Of a stretch of DNA of 64,000 bases, positions 54,096 to 63,822 are shown one piece after another. The notes beneath the pieces are model-generated. The model ran no database searches. It was not told where the DNA came from and saw only the letters and a list, made by a program, of their open reading frames with translations. The DNA comes from Clostridiales bacterium (lineage in GTDB: Bacteria; Acidobacteriota; Aminicenantia; Aminicenantales; UBA8522): assembly GCA_029907205.1 (NCBI GenBank), contig JARYMI010000013.1, forward strand, positions 1-64,000. The letters are read 5' to 3'. Numbering within the stretch: the stretch's first letter is position 1; each line of letters opens with the position of its first letter. The position numbers and the translations under genes are program-made.

Positions 54096-55123
54096 GCACT
54101 GAGCTCCTTTCGTTTCTTTTCCTCCTGGAGCTCACTCTGAATTTTCTCCATCAGCTTGGGGTGGAGGTCGAGGTTCAGTCCGAGGTTGAGGTTGGTCAGA
54201 GTTTCTTTAATCTCAGCCAAGGATTTGCGGCCAAAGTTTTTTGTCTTCAGCAACTCATCCTCAGTTTTCCGGACGAGTTCGAAGATCCTTTCTATGCCCG
54301 CTGATTTGAGGCAATTGGATGAGCGGACAGATAACTCAAGGTGCTCGATCGGCTTGAGGAGAACGTCGAGCTGGGAGAGGTACGGTATTTCTTTCTTAGC
54401 GATGATAGGCTCTTTCTCCAGCGGCTCATCCACGATATTCAAGAAAATAGCCAAGTGATCGCGGAGAATCTTGGCTGCCCGAGAAAGAGCTTCGGGAGGC
54501 GAGATGGCGCCGGTCGTCCAAATCTCCAGAGTGAGGTTTTCGTAATCGATCCGTTTCCCCACCCGGGCTTGCTCGACCCGGTAGTTCACTTTCTTGACCG
54601 GCGAATGGGAGGAATCGAGCGGGATGTAATCAACGCTCAGGTCTTCTTCAAAATTTTGATCCGCCGTCACGTAACCGCGGTTGTTCTTAACGATCATCTC
54701 GATATCCAGCTTGCCGTCGCGGTCGAGTGAAGCGATCGGAATGCTCTGGTCGAGAATCTCGATATCCCCGTCGTGGACGATGTCAGAGGCCTTGGCCTGC
54801 TTCGGGCCCTCCACCTTCAACGTCATCTTCTTGGGGCTGCTGCCCCGGAGTTTCAACGGAATGCTCTTCAGGTTGAGGATGACGTCGGTCACATCCTCGA
54901 CAACTCCGGGAATCGTTGAAAATTCATGAAGGACTCCCTGAAGGCGAACGGCCGTGACGGCCGCGCCCGTTATTGAAGAGAGCAGGATTCGCCGCAGGGC
55001 ATTCCCCACGGTTACTGCATAGCCTCTCTCGAAGGGCTGGGCCCAAAACCGCCCGTACCGATCTGTCAGGGTGTCATAATCGCATTCGAGGTATTTTGGC
55101 CTTTGAAATCCTGTTTCTATCAT
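54092..55123 (-). CDS. rpoA: RNA polymerase alpha subunit
   Basis: A 343-residue alpha subunit. The N-terminal assembly domain (about 1-230) includes [18 protein letters not shown]; the C-terminal domain (about 265-335), with [15 protein letters not shown] and [12 protein letters not shown], contacts UP elements and activators. The linker between them is short. Confidence 0.97.
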   Translation of the reverse strand: MIETGFQRPKYLECDYDTLTDRYGRFWAQPFERGYAVTVGNALRRILLSSITGAAVTAVRLQGVLHEFSTIPGVVEDVTDVILNLKSIPLKLRGSSPKKMTLKVEGPKQAKASDIVHDGDIEILDQSIPIASLDRDGKLDIEMIVKNNRGYVTADQNFEEDLSVDYIPLDSSHSPVKKVNYRVEQARVGKRIDYENLTLEIWTTGAISPPEALSRAAKILRDHLAIFLNIVDEPLEKEPIIAKKEIPYLSQLDVLLKPIEHLELSVRSSNCLKSAGIERIFELVRKTEDELLKTKNFGRKSLAEIKETLTNLNLGLNLDLHPKLMEKIQSELQEEKKRKELSA

Positions 55124-55162
55124 ATGTCCTCCTCTTGAGGATGCGTCGATACTCGGGGAGCC

Positions 55163-55789
55163 TTATTTGGAATAAAGTTCAACGATAAAATGCTCCTCCA
55201 CGGACAGACTGATGTCCTGGCGCGTGGGCAAAGCAGCTATTCTTCCCTTCATGTTGTCCCAGTCCATTTCAATCCAGCCAGGAATCGTCTTGCCTCTATT
55301 CCGTTCGACCAACTCTTTCATCTTTGCCGACTGAGCAGATCTGGGCTTGAACGTGATCACGTCTCCCTCACTGACAAGAAAAGAAGGGATTGTCACCTTC
55401 CTGTCGTTGACCAGAAAATGGGCGTGGCTGATGAGCTGACGGCTGTGCCGTCTTGACCCGGCTAATCCCATCAGATAGACGACGTTGTCCAGCCGTCTTT
55501 CCAACATCGTCAGGAGATTCTCACCAGTGATCCCTTTCTTCCTTTCGGCCCGCTTGAAAAAAAACCTGAACTGGCGCTCGGTCATGCCGTAGTACCTCTT
55601 GAGCTTTTGTTTCTCGCGAAGCTGGATCCCGTAGCCCAGGATCCTCTTCCGCGCCCGGCCATGCTGCCCGGGAGCATAAGCCCGCCGCTCAACGGGACAT
55701 TTTTCCGAGAGACATTTTTCTCCCTTTAAAAAAAGCTTGGTCCGTTCGACACGGCATTGGCGGCAAACTGCTTCTCCGTATCTCGCCAT
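55163..55789 (-). CDS. rpsD: 30S ribosomal protein S4 (zinc-binding form)
   Basis: A 208-residue S4. CRQC and CLSEKC near the N-terminus form a zinc site (the C+ variant). The S4 RNA-binding domain (RRLDNVVYLMGLAGSRRHSR) is intact. It probably also regulates the alpha operon, as in Escherichia coli. Confidence 0.97.
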   Translation of the reverse strand: MARYGEAVCRQCRVERTKLFLKGEKCLSEKCPVERRAYAPGQHGRARKRILGYGIQLREKQKLKRYYGMTERQFRFFFKRAERKKGITGENLLTMLERRLDNVVYLMGLAGSRRHSRQLISHAHFLVNDRKVTIPSFLVSEGDVITFKPRSAQSAKMKELVERNRGKTIPGWIEMDWDNMKGRIAALPTRQDISLSVEEHFIVELYSK

Positions 55790-55816
55790 CTCTCTCTCCT
55801 TCAGCGACTCAACGCT

Positions 55817-56203
55817 TCATACTCTTCTTCTTCGAGGCACGCGGCAACCATTGTGGGGAATTGGGGTCACATCACGGATGGATTTAATCTCCAGTCCTCC
55901 AGTCTGAAGGGCCCGGATAGCTGATTCCCGTCCTGAACCTGGCCCCGAGATCCGGACATCCACATATTTAACGCCCAGGTCTCTGGCCTTGGTAGAGGCC
56001 TCTTTGGCTGCCAGTTGAGCGGCAAAGGGCGTCCCTTTCCGCGCACCTTTGAAGCCGGCCGTTCCAGAGCTGGCCCAGCAAATCGTGTTGCCCTCATGAT
56101 CCGCAATCGTGATGATGGTGTTATTGAACGTGGCTTGAATGTGGGCCACCCCAAATCCAACGTCTTTCCTTATCCTTTTTTTCTTTGCTTTTGTTTTAGC
56201 CAT
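55817..56203 (-). CDS. rpsK: 30S ribosomal protein S11
   Basis: A 128-residue S11 with [16 protein letters not shown] and the C-terminal [17 protein letters not shown] start at the ATG at 56203; a GTG two codons upstream is possible. Confidence 0.96.
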   Translation of the reverse strand: MAKTKAKKKRIRKDVGFGVAHIQATFNNTIITIADHEGNTICWASSGTAGFKGARKGTPFAAQLAAKEASTKARDLGVKYVDVRISGPGSGRESAIRALQTGGLEIKSIRDVTPIPHNGCRVPRRRRV

Positions 56204-56218
56204 GGGCACTCTCTTTCA

Positions 56219-56599
56219 TCAACCGGTTGATGCTTTAATCTTCTTGATGGTGTGGCCTCTCGGTCCCTTTCTCGTCCGTGCGTTGGTCCTCGTCCGCTGG
56301 CCACGCACAGGAAGTTTTCGCTTGTGGCGCTGGCCGCGGTAGCTTCCGATATCGATCAACCGTTTGATGTTCAGGCTGACCTCTTTACGGAGATCCCCCT
56401 CGATCTTTTCTCTTTTTTCAATGATCTGGCGGATCTTGTTGACTTCATCCTCCGTCAGATTCTTAACCTTCTTGTTCTTATCGATCTTGGCTTCCTGAAG
56501 AATCTTGTTGGACTTGGACCGGCCAATTCCGAAAATGTAAGTCAGGCCAATTTCGACCCTCTTTTCCGGGGGAAGCGTGATGCCTGCGATTCTTGCCAT
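56219..56599 (-). CDS. rpsM: 30S ribosomal protein S13
   Basis: A 126-residue S13: [20 protein letters not shown], the helix-hairpin-helix [11 protein letters not shown], and the basic tail with [15 protein letters not shown]. First gene of the alpha-operon part. Confidence 0.97.
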   Translation of the reverse strand: MARIAGITLPPEKRVEIGLTYIFGIGRSKSNKILQEAKIDKNKKVKNLTEDEVNKIRQIIEKREKIEGDLRKEVSLNIKRLIDIGSYRGQRHKRKLPVRGQRTRTNARTRKGPRGHTIKKIKASTG

Positions 56600-56610
56600 T
56601 GTACCCTCGT

Positions 56611-56724
56611 CTAACCTTGTTTTTGTTTATGCCTCGGGTTGGTGCAGATAACCCTAACGTTTCCTTTGCGCCGAATGATCTTGCAGTTCCGGCAAATCTT
56701 TTTGACTGAGGCTCTCACTTTCAT
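56611..56724 (-). CDS. rpmJ: 50S ribosomal protein L36 (zinc-binding form)
   Basis: A 37-residue protein, read directly from the minus strand between infA and rpsM. It starts [15 protein letters not shown] and carries the zinc ligands C11, C14, C27 and H32, so it is the zinc-dependent C+ form. It begins 11 bases after infA. Confidence 0.95.
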   Translation of the reverse strand: MKVRASVKKICRNCKIIRRKGNVRVICTNPRHKQKQG

Positions 56725-56735
56725 GGACTTTTCCT

Positions 56736-56960
56736 CTATTTAAAGCGATACGTGATTCGTCCCTTGGTCAGGTCATAAGGAGAAAGCTCGACCAAGACCT
56801 TGTCCCCGGGAAGAATCCGGATGAAGTGCTTGCGCATCTTCCCGGAAATGTGGGCCAGAATCCTGTGTTTGTTCGCCAACTCGACCCTGAACATGGCGTT
56901 GGGCAAGGTCTCGATCACGGTTCCTTCAGCTTCAAAAACGTCCTGCTTGGGCATTTCCAT
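56736..56960 (-). CDS. infA: Translation initiation factor IF-1
   Basis: A 74-residue OB-fold protein ([35 protein letters not shown]). It blocks the A site during initiation. Its ATG at 56960 directly follows the map stop codon; a second ATG two codons on is also possible. Confidence 0.97.
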   Translation of the reverse strand: MEMPKQDVFEAEGTVIETLPNAMFRVELANKHRILAHISGKMRKHFIRILPGDKVLVELSPYDLTKGRITYRFK

Positions 56961-57740
56961 TTACCCTTGAAGAATAGGCTGAGCCTTTATTTCATCTGCC
57001 AAGCTCAAAATTTCCATGCCCCGAGCCGTCAAGGCGACTGTGTGCTCGTAATGGGCGGCCAGGCTCCTGTCTTTTGTGACCGCTGTCCATCCGTCCTCGA
57101 GAATTTGTTCGCGCCAATCTCCTGCGGCGATCATTGGTTCGATAGCCAGGGTCAATCCCTCACGAAGCCTCGGTCCTTGACCGGGCGGCCCGAAATTCGG
57201 CACCTGAGGTTCTTCATGGAGAGAATAGCCGATGCCGTGCCCGACGAACGAGCGGATCACAGAAAAACCTTGGGACTCCACATAGCGTTGAATGGCATGA
57301 GAGATATCGGACAGGCGGCCGCCGATCCTCGCTTGCCCAAGCCCTTGGTAAAAGGCCGCTTCAGCTGCCGCTATGAGCTTCCGAGCTTGGAGGCTGACCT
57401 CTCCCACGGGAACCGTTACGGCCGCATCCCCGTAGAAGCCTTCAGAGAAAACGCCGAAATCCAGGCTGACGATGTCCCCTTCTTGGAGAACGCGCGACGA
57501 GGGAATCCCATGGATGATTTCTTCATTGACTGACGTGCAAAGGGAAGCAGGGTAGCCGCGGTACCCTTTGAATGCAGGCCGGCCTCCCAGCTCCCGCGCC
57601 CGTCTTTCGGCAAAATCATCCAACTCCTTCGTCCGGATGCCAGGCTTGATCATGGCTTTCAATTCGGCCAGGATTTGAGCGGCGATGCGGCTGCTCCTTT
57701 TCATCAGCCTAACTTCTTCTTCGCTTTTATAAATAATCAT
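56961..57740 (-). CDS. map: Methionine aminopeptidase, type I
   Basis: A 259-residue M24A enzyme removing the initiator methionine. Metal ligands are seen in SLDFGVFSEGFYGDAA, FVGHGIGYSLHEEP, AIEPM and the C-terminal EHTVALT. It overlaps adk by four bases. Confidence 0.96.
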   Translation of the reverse strand: MIIYKSEEEVRLMKRSSRIAAQILAELKAMIKPGIRTKELDDFAERRARELGGRPAFKGYRGYPASLCTSVNEEIIHGIPSSRVLQEGDIVSLDFGVFSEGFYGDAAVTVPVGEVSLQARKLIAAAEAAFYQGLGQARIGGRLSDISHAIQRYVESQGFSVIRSFVGHGIGYSLHEEPQVPNFGPPGQGPRLREGLTLAIEPMIAAGDWREQILEDGWTAVTKDRSLAAHYEHTVALTARGMEILSLADEIKAQPILQG

Positions 57741-58408
57741 CCCGACGCCCTTGTCTGACCTTGCTTGGCCATTTCTGCGTTGATGAAAAAGACGATTTTT
57801 CTGAAAACATCATCGACAGAACCCGCGCCGTCCACCTTCCGATAAACGCTTTTTCTCTGATAATAATCTCTCAACTTTTCTGTTTGCTGGTTGTAAACCC
57901 TTAGCCTCTCCGCGATAACGCCGGGCTTATCATCTTCTCTTTGGTAAAGGGCCCCGCCGCAGACATCGCATGTGCCCTCGTGTCTGGGCTTCTGAAGGTT
58001 GAGGTTATAGATGGCCCCGCAGCGGGAGCACGTTAATCGCTTCTGCAGTCTCTCCATCAGCACTGTGAGGTCAATGTCGATCTCAATGACGATCTCCGGT
58101 CTCTCTCGGTCTATTTCCTCGAGGCTCTTCGCTTGTCCGATTGTCCGAGGAAAACCGTCCAGAAGATAGCCCGGGCGGCGGTCAAGGTTAGCAATTCTTT
58201 GGCGGACGAGCTCCTCGACTATTTCATCGCTGACCAGCTTTCCATGGCTCATCAGGGCCTGGGCTTTCTTGCCCAGGGGGGTTTTGTCTTTAACTTCCCT
58301 CCGGAGCAAGTCGCCCGTGGATATTTTTAGAAAGCCGTAGGCTTTCTCGATCAGATCGCCCTGGGTGCCTTTCCCGCTTCCTGGAGGGCCAAAGAGTATA
58401 ATCCTCAT
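57737..58408 (-). CDS. adk: Adenylate kinase with zinc-binding lid
   Basis: A 223-residue kinase equilibrating ATP, ADP and AMP. The P-loop is GPPGSGKGTQ (7-16); the lid carries CSRCG and CDVCGG, a four-cysteine zinc site. Overlaps both secY and map by four bases. Confidence 0.97.
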   Translation of the reverse strand: MRIILFGPPGSGKGTQGDLIEKAYGFLKISTGDLLRREVKDKTPLGKKAQALMSHGKLVSDEIVEELVRQRIANLDRRPGYLLDGFPRTIGQAKSLEEIDRERPEIVIEIDIDLTVLMERLQKRLTCSRCGAIYNLNLQKPRHEGTCDVCGGALYQREDDKPGVIAERLRVYNQQTEKLRDYYQRKSVYRKVDGAGSVDDVFRKIVFFINAEMAKQGQTRASG

Positions 58409-59787
58409 CCTCTTCTCCCGCGGAGCCGAGTCCTTCGCATGAACCCGTCGTAGTGCCGCATCACTAACTGCGCTTCAATCTGCTGGAGCGTATCCATGGC
58501 CACCCCGACAACGATCAGGATCGACGTCCCGCCAAAATAAAAATCGACGTTTAAACCCTGGGTGAACCAGCGGGGCAGGTTGGCTTCAAGAAAGTCGCCG
58601 ACAAAGGGAAGTGTCTGAACCTTAATTCCTGTAATCAGGAATTCAGGCAGGATGGCAATGGCCGCCAGATAAATCGCTCCGATGAGTGTGATGCGCGAGA
58701 GAGTCGTATCAATAAAATCCGAGGTGTTTTTCCCCGGCCTGATGCCCGGGATAAACCCGCCATACTTTCTCAAATTATCGGCCACGTCAACAGGGTTGAA
58801 CACGATCGAAACGTAGAAATACGTGAAAAAGATGATGGCCGCTACATAAAATAAATTATAAAGAGGCATGCCGATGTTAAACTGTTCGGCGATGGACTGG
58901 AGGAAAGGAATTTTTGACATCTGAGCGATTGTCTGCGGAATGGTAATGATCGAGGCGGCAAAGATGATCGGAATAACTCCCCCCGTGTTGACCCGCAGCG
59001 GTAAATGAGTGCTCTGGCCGCCGTAAACCCTCCGCCCGACGACTCTTTTGGCGTAGGAAACAGGGATGCGGCGCTGGCCCCTTTCGACAAAGACGATGAT
59101 GGCGATAACGGCCAGCATCAGGACGAGAAGGAAGATAAGACGGAGGGGGTCCATGTTTCCTGTCCTCAGGCCGGAAAGAACACTGAACAGGCCGCGCGGG
59201 AAATCCACAACAATCCCGGCAAAGATAATCAGCGAGATGCCGTTGCCGATGCCGCGCTGGGAAATCTGTTCTCCCAGCCACATAATAAATACCGTGCCCG
59301 TCGTCAGCGTCAGGACCGTCAAAAATTTGAAACCCCAGCCGGGGCTGGGCACGATGGGAGCACCTCCCGGCGTGCGCACGGTTTCGAGGAAAACACTGAT
59401 CCCTCCGGCTTGGATCAGGCAAATGAAAAGTGTTCCGTAGCGGGTGTACTGGGTGATTTTTTTTCGGCCGAGCTCCCCCTCCTTGGAAAGCCTCTCGAGG
59501 TAAGGCCAGACAACCGTCAGAAGCTGAAGGATGATAGAAGCGCTGATATAGGGCATGATGCCAAGGGCGAATATAGTCATGCGGGACATGTTCCTGCCGG
59601 AAAAAAGATCGATGAACCCAAAAATCGTCCCCTTCTGGGCCTGCCAGAATTCAGCCAGGGCTTCGCTGCTGATGCCGGGGTTGGGAACCTGAGCCCCAAT
59701 CCTGTACACAGCTAAAAGCAGCAGGGTGAAGATCACCCTTTTCCTTAGCTCGGGAATGCTGAAGATGTTTCTGATACTCTGGATCAT
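58405..59787 (-). CDS. secY: Protein translocase subunit SecY
   Basis: A 460-residue, ten-helix channel of the Sec translocon. The plug and pore regions (GIMPYISASIILQLL) and the cytoplasmic loops (RRIPVSYAKRVVGR, RPGKNTSDFI) that bind SecA and ribosomes are present. I start at the ATG at 59787; a frame four codons longer overlaps rplO. Confidence 0.97.
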   Translation of the reverse strand: MIQSIRNIFSIPELRKRVIFTLLLLAVYRIGAQVPNPGISSEALAEFWQAQKGTIFGFIDLFSGRNMSRMTIFALGIMPYISASIILQLLTVVWPYLERLSKEGELGRKKITQYTRYGTLFICLIQAGGISVFLETVRTPGGAPIVPSPGWGFKFLTVLTLTTGTVFIMWLGEQISQRGIGNGISLIIFAGIVVDFPRGLFSVLSGLRTGNMDPLRLIFLLVLMLAVIAIIVFVERGQRRIPVSYAKRVVGRRVYGGQSTHLPLRVNTGGVIPIIFAASIITIPQTIAQMSKIPFLQSIAEQFNIGMPLYNLFYVAAIIFFTYFYVSIVFNPVDVADNLRKYGGFIPGIRPGKNTSDFIDTTLSRITLIGAIYLAAIAILPEFLITGIKVQTLPFVGDFLEANLPRWFTQGLNVDFYFGGTSILIVVGVAMDTLQQIEAQLVMRHYDGFMRRTRLRGRRG

Positions 59788-59788
59788 C

Positions 59789-60232
59789 CTAACTCCCAAT
59801 GACGACGGTCTGGCCGCCGGCCTTCTCTATTTTTTGCCGGGCCGACTGGGAAAATTTGTGGGCGAAGATCTTCTTGGAGGAAGTGATCTCGCCTCGGCCT
59901 AATATCTTCACTGCTTCCGATTCCTTCTTAATCAGATGAGCCTTGAGGAGGTCTTGCAAGCTGACCTCCGGAGAAGAAATCCTGTCCAGTTGGTCAAGGT
60001 TGATCTCTGTGTATGTTTTTTTAAAGACGTTAGTGAAGCCTCGCTTGGGAAGACGGCGATGAATAGGCATCTGGCCTCCTTCGAAACCCTTTTTCCGTGA
60101 GTACCCCGCGATGGACTTTTGCCCCTTGTGCCCTCGACCCGATGTTTTTCCTCGGCCCGAGCCAGGGCCTCTGCCCTTTCGCCGATTCTTTTTTCGCGAT
60201 CCCGGCGCCGGTTGCAGGTTGCTCAGGTTCAT
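59789..60232 (-). CDS. rplO: 50S ribosomal protein L15
   Basis: A 147-residue L15 starting [20 protein letters not shown], with the glycine/arginine-rich GRGPGSGRGKTSGRGHKGQK segment. The ATG at 60232 overlaps the rpmD stop (ATGA). Confidence 0.96.
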   Translation of the reverse strand: MNLSNLQPAPGSRKKNRRKGRGPGSGRGKTSGRGHKGQKSIAGYSRKKGFEGGQMPIHRRLPKRGFTNVFKKTYTEINLDQLDRISSPEVSLQDLLKAHLIKKESEAVKILGRGEITSSKKIFAHKFSQSARQKIEKAGGQTVVIGS

Positions 60233-60450
60233 TTTTTCTCTCTCGCCTCCACCTTCACTAGATGAGGAATCTTTCTGATCATTCCCCAGATTTCTGGGCC
60301 ATCCTTGCGAATCACCCGAGAATTTCGCTTTCTTAACCCCAGCCCGCTGGCCACGGCACGCTGCGCAGGAGAGCATCCGATTAGACTGCGGACCAGAGTG
60401 ATTTCAAGTTCCCGTTCAGGCTTTCGCACGACCGTTTTCGTCTTCCTCAC
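60229..60450 (-). CDS. rpmD: 50S ribosomal protein L30
   Basis: A 73-residue L30 ([27 protein letters not shown]) with a slightly longer C-terminus than the usual 60 residues. A GTG start overlaps the rpsE stop. Confidence 0.95.
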   Translation of the reverse strand: MRKTKTVVRKPERELEITLVRSLIGCSPAQRAVASGLGLRKRNSRVIRKDGPEIWGMIRKIPHLVKVEAREKK

Positions 60451-60971
60451 TGCCGTATCCCTTCCTTCATTTTGCCTCTTTTCTCGGAAATCTCTTCCGG
60501 GCTCTTGAGCTTTTTCAGAGCCTTCAGAGTGGCATTGGCCACGCTGAACGGGTTGTTGCTACGGATGGACTTGGTCAGGATGTCTCTGATGCCCGCCAGC
60601 ACCACGATCACTCGAACAGCTCCCCCGGCGATGACGCCGGTTCCCGGAGAGGCCGGCCTGAGGATGACCGTGCCGGCACCGTCCTCTCCTCTGACCAAAT
60701 GAGGGATAGTCGTGCCTGCCAACGGCAGCCGGATCAGGTGTTTCTTGGCATTTTCCACCGCTTTGGCGATGGCCTGAGGGACCTCCCGGGCTTTCCCTTT
60801 TCCCACGCCGACCATTCCTTTTTCGTTCCCCACAGCGGCGAGCGCTGAAAAGCTCAGGTTCTTTCCTCCCTTAACAACCTTTGTCACCCGGCGGATAGAA
60901 ATGACCTGGTCTTTGAGTTCCAGCTCCTGTGTCTCTTCGCTCGCTATCTCTCTCTCATGATGATCGTCCAC
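60447..60971 (-). CDS. rpsE: 30S ribosomal protein S5
   Basis: A 174-residue S5 with the dsRBD-like N-terminal fold ([18 protein letters not shown]) and [21 protein letters not shown] start with AAGGAGGAG upstream. Confidence 0.96.
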   Translation of the reverse strand: MDDHHEREIASEETQELELKDQVISIRRVTKVVKGGKNLSFSALAAVGNEKGMVGVGKGKAREVPQAIAKAVENAKKHLIRLPLAGTTIPHLVRGEDGAGTVILRPASPGTGVIAGGAVRVIVVLAGIRDILTKSIRSNNPFSVANATLKALKKLKSPEEISEKRGKMKEGIRQ

Positions 60972-61006
60972 CGTGTCTCCTCCTTAAAGAGCCATGCCGG
61001 CTGCAG

Positions 61007-61381
61007 CTAAAAAACCAGGCCTCCTTTTCTCAGCGCTTCGGCCAGCGACTTAACGCGGCCGTGATAAGGATAAAGGCCTCTATCAAAGATGATTTTCTCT
61101 ATTTTTTTCTCTTTTAAACGCTCGGCCATGATCTGTCCCAGAGCTTGGCAGGCGTCTTTATTTTTTGTGTTCTTGTTTTTTTCTTTGAATCCCTTCTCCA
61201 ACGTGCAAGCCGAAGCCAAGACAGTTCCTGTCTCGTCGTTGATTGCCTGAACATAGACGTAGCGGTTGCTCTTGAAAAGAAAGACTCTCGGCCTGCCCGC
61301 CGTTCCACGCATCTTGGAGCGGATACGCTTACGGACCCTCGCTTTGATTTTCTTTTTAAGATCCGATTTGTCTTTAAGCAC
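61007..61381 (-). CDS. rplR: 50S ribosomal protein L18
   Basis: A 124-residue 5S rRNA-binding protein (RKRIRSKMRGTAGRPRVFLF, FDRGLYPYHGRVKSLAEALR). A GTG start overlaps the end of rplF by eight bases. Confidence 0.96.
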   Translation of the reverse strand: MLKDKSDLKKKIKARVRKRIRSKMRGTAGRPRVFLFKSNRYVYVQAINDETGTVLASACTLEKGFKEKNKNTKNKDACQALGQIMAERLKEKKIEKIIFDRGLYPYHGRVKSLAEALRKGGLVF

Positions 61382-61919
61382 CGGTTACTCCCGCTTTTCG
61401 TTCTTTCTTGATCAACCTCTCGCCAACATAGCGGATGCCCTTGAGCTTATAAGGATCAGGCCTGCGGTATCTCTTGATCTCCTCCGCTACCTGACCGACC
61501 TTCTGTTTGTCGATGCCCTTGACCGTGATCAGCGTTGGCTTTTCCACGACAACTTGGATCCCTGGCGGGATCTTATAGAGAATCGGCTTGGAATATCCCA
61601 AGCTCAGCTCAAGAGTATCTTTGTCCAGTTTCGCTCGGTATCCGACGCCGACGATTTCGAGTTGTTTACAAAATCCCGACGCCAGGCCCGCCACGGCATT
61701 TTGCGCCAGGCTCCTGGCTAGCCCATGGATAGCCCGCATCTCCTTGCTATCATCGGCGCGACTGAAAACGAGCTTTCTGTTCACCAGCTCTGCCTGAATA
61801 CCGGGAAACAAGGGCGACTCCAACTTCCCCTTGGCGGATTCAAACTCAATCTTATCCGTGCGGATGGACACGTTCACGCCTTCCGGCACATCGATGGCTT
61901 TCCTTCCTACTCTTGACAT
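61374..61919 (-). CDS. rplF: 50S ribosomal protein L6
   Basis: A 181-residue L6 with the duplicated alpha/beta fold and the C-terminal RRPDPYKLKGIRYVGERL. The start at MSRVGRKAIDVPEGV is standard; the longer frame overlaps rpsH without support. Confidence 0.97.
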   Translation of the reverse strand: MSRVGRKAIDVPEGVNVSIRTDKIEFESAKGKLESPLFPGIQAELVNRKLVFSRADDSKEMRAIHGLARSLAQNAVAGLASGFCKQLEIVGVGYRAKLDKDTLELSLGYSKPILYKIPPGIQVVVEKPTLITVKGIDKQKVGQVAEEIKRYRRPDPYKLKGIRYVGERLIKKERKAGVTGA

Positions 61920-61944
61920 CGTCAGGCTCTCCCGTTTCCAGCGT

Positions 61945-62343
61945 TTACCAGATATGACACAGGACCTCCCCCCCGACTCCCAGTTCCTCACCTTTTTTCC
62001 CTGTCATAATTCCCTTGGAGGTCGAAATGATGGCAATGCCCAAGCCGTCCAGAACTCGCGGAATCGAATCTTTCGTGCAGAACAAACGGCACCCCGGCCG
62101 GCTAACTCGCCGTAAACCGGAGATGACGCTCTCCCCATCCTCCGTGTATTTCAGGGCAATGTTTAAAATGCCCTGCTTGTTGTCGTCGATAACCTTGAAA
62201 TTCCGGATGTATCCTTCCTCCTTGAGAATCTTGGCGATTTCGACCTTGAGCTTAGAGGAAGGGATAGCGACATCTCTTTTCTTGACAGTCATCGCGTTCC
62301 TGATCCTTGTGAGCATATCTGCAATCGGGTCTGTTTGACTCAT
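61945..62343 (-). CDS. rpsH: 30S ribosomal protein S8
   Basis: A 132-residue S8 ([14 protein letters not shown], and a C-terminal [20 protein letters not shown]). S8 is the usual translational regulator of spc operons. Confidence 0.97.
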   Translation of the reverse strand: MSQTDPIADMLTRIRNAMTVKKRDVAIPSSKLKVEIAKILKEEGYIRNFKVIDDNKQGILNIALKYTEDGESVISGLRRVSRPGCRLFCTKDSIPRVLDGLGIAIISTSKGIMTGKKGEELGVGGEVLCHIW

Positions 62344-62361
62344 CGCCTTTATCCTTTCCTT

Positions 62362-62547
62362 TTACCAAGAGGACTTCAAAAGGCCCGGAATTTCGCCTTT
62401 TAAAGCCAGCTCGCGAAGACAGAGCCGACACATGTCAAACTTGCGATAGGTGCCCTTGGGACGACCGCAGATCCGGCAGCGCCTTTTTCTGCGAACAGCG
62501 TATTTAGGTTCTCTGAGGTATTTGGCCATTGACGATATTCTTGACAC
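62362..62547 (-). CDS. rpsZ: 30S ribosomal protein S14, type Z (zinc-binding)
   Basis: A 61-residue short S14 with the zinc pairs CRICG and CRLC and the C-terminal [10 protein letters not shown] use the GTG at 62547, which has AAGGA upstream and gives the family's usual 61 residues; an ATG six codons later has no ribosome binding site. Confidence 0.95.
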   Translation of the reverse strand: MSRISSMAKYLREPKYAVRRKRRCRICGRPKGTYRKFDMCRLCLRELALKGEIPGLLKSSW

Positions 62548-62571
62548 GTTATCCTTCCTTTTGCACTTCCC

Positions 62572-63114
62572 TCACGCCTCTCTGAAAGGCATGCCCAGTT
62601 TTTTCAGCAGGGCAAACGCCTCCTGGTTGGTTCGGGCTGATGTCACGATAGTGATGTTCATCCCCCGTGACCTCTCGACTTTGGTGTAATCGATCTCGGG
62701 AAAAACGAGCTGGTCTCGAAGGCCAAGGGTATAGTTTCCACGGCCGTCAAAGGCCTTTGGCGAAACGCCCTTGAAATCTCTGACTCGCGGCAGGACAATG
62801 TTCACCAGCCGGTCGAAAAACTCATACATCCGACGACTGCGCAGCGTCACGTAGCAGGCGATGGCCTGACCTTTGCGCAGCTTGAAAGCCGAGATTGATT
62901 TCCGGGCTCGGCCGATAACCGGCCGTTGACCAGTGATCTGTTCCAGCTCTGTTTTCGCTGTATCCAAAAGCTTGATGTTTTGAATGGCATCTCCGGCCCC
63001 CATGTTGAGGACGATCTTCTCCAGCCGAGGGACGGCCATCTTATTGACAATCCCCAACTCTTTTTGGAGTTCTGGAATAATCTGGCTTCTGTATTTTTCG
63101 TAGAGACGGCTCAT
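62572..63114 (-). CDS. rplE: 50S ribosomal protein L5
   Basis: A 180-residue 5S rRNA-binding protein ([51 protein letters not shown]). Confidence 0.97.
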   Translation of the reverse strand: MSRLYEKYRSQIIPELQKELGIVNKMAVPRLEKIVLNMGAGDAIQNIKLLDTAKTELEQITGQRPVIGRARKSISAFKLRKGQAIACYVTLRSRRMYEFFDRLVNIVLPRVRDFKGVSPKAFDGRGNYTLGLRDQLVFPEIDYTKVERSRGMNITIVTSARTNQEAFALLKKLGMPFREA

Positions 63115-63121
63115 TTCGTCT

Positions 63122-63454
63122 TTACCTCAGCTTCTCCAAGCTCAACCCGCACTTATGGCAAACGCGGACCTTGCTGCCGTCTTCCAGAATTTTCCTTTTC
63201 AGGCGCACGCCCTGCTCACACTCCGAACAGTAAACCATCACGTTGGCGATGGACAGAGGGGCCTCTTTTTCCATGATCCCTCCCTGAATGTTGCGGCTGC
63301 GGTCAGGGCGGATGAATTCCTTGACGAAGTTTACTTTTTCCACGATGACCCGGCGTGACTCCGGAAGTACTTTGAGGACTTTCCCCGTTTTGCCTCTGTC
63401 CTTGCCCTTCTTGACAATGACCAGATCGCCCTTCTTTAAGCCCATCCTGCTCAT
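63122..63454 (-). CDS. rplX: 50S ribosomal protein L24
   Basis: A 110-residue L24 with the KOW motif [18 protein letters not shown] and a C-terminal zinc-like part (CSECEQG, CHKCG). The start overlaps the rplN stop (TGATG); another ATG three codons on gives the more usual MGLKKGD start. Confidence 0.95.
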   Translation of the reverse strand: MSRMGLKKGDLVIVKKGKDRGKTGKVLKVLPESRRVIVEKVNFVKEFIRPDRSRNIQGGIMEKEAPLSIANVMVYCSECEQGVRLKRKILEDGSKVRVCHKCGLSLEKLR

Positions 63455-63822
63455 CACAGAACCTCCGGAGCCAAGGAAACTATCTTCATGAATTTTTTTT
63501 CCCTTAACTCCCTTCCCACAGGCCCAAAAACGCGCGTCCCGACAGGTTCACCGGCCCGGTCGATGATCACAGCCGCATTATCATCAAAGCGGATGAAAGA
63601 ACCATCCCGGCGGCGGACCTCTTTCCTTGTCCGGACGACCACAGCTTGGACAACCTTTCCTTTGGGAATCTTGCTCTCCGGTTCCGCTTCTTTGACCGTG
63701 GCGGAGATAATATCACCAAGAGTCGCCAGCCGGCCAACTCCTCCTCCCTGAGGAGTGATGCACATGATCATCCGGGCGCCGGAGTTATCCGCCACCCTCA
63801 GTCTCGTTCGCATCTGGATCAT
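63454..63822 (-). CDS. rplN: 50S ribosomal protein L14
   Basis: A 122-residue L14 of exact family length ([16 protein letters not shown], and a C-terminal [12 protein letters not shown]). Its ATG overlaps the rpsQ stop. Confidence 0.97.
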   Translation of the reverse strand: MIQMRTRLRVADNSGARMIMCITPQGGGVGRLATLGDIISATVKEAEPESKIPKGKVVQAVVVRTRKEVRRRDGSFIRFDDNAAVIIDRAGEPVGTRVFGPVGRELREKKFMKIVSLAPEVL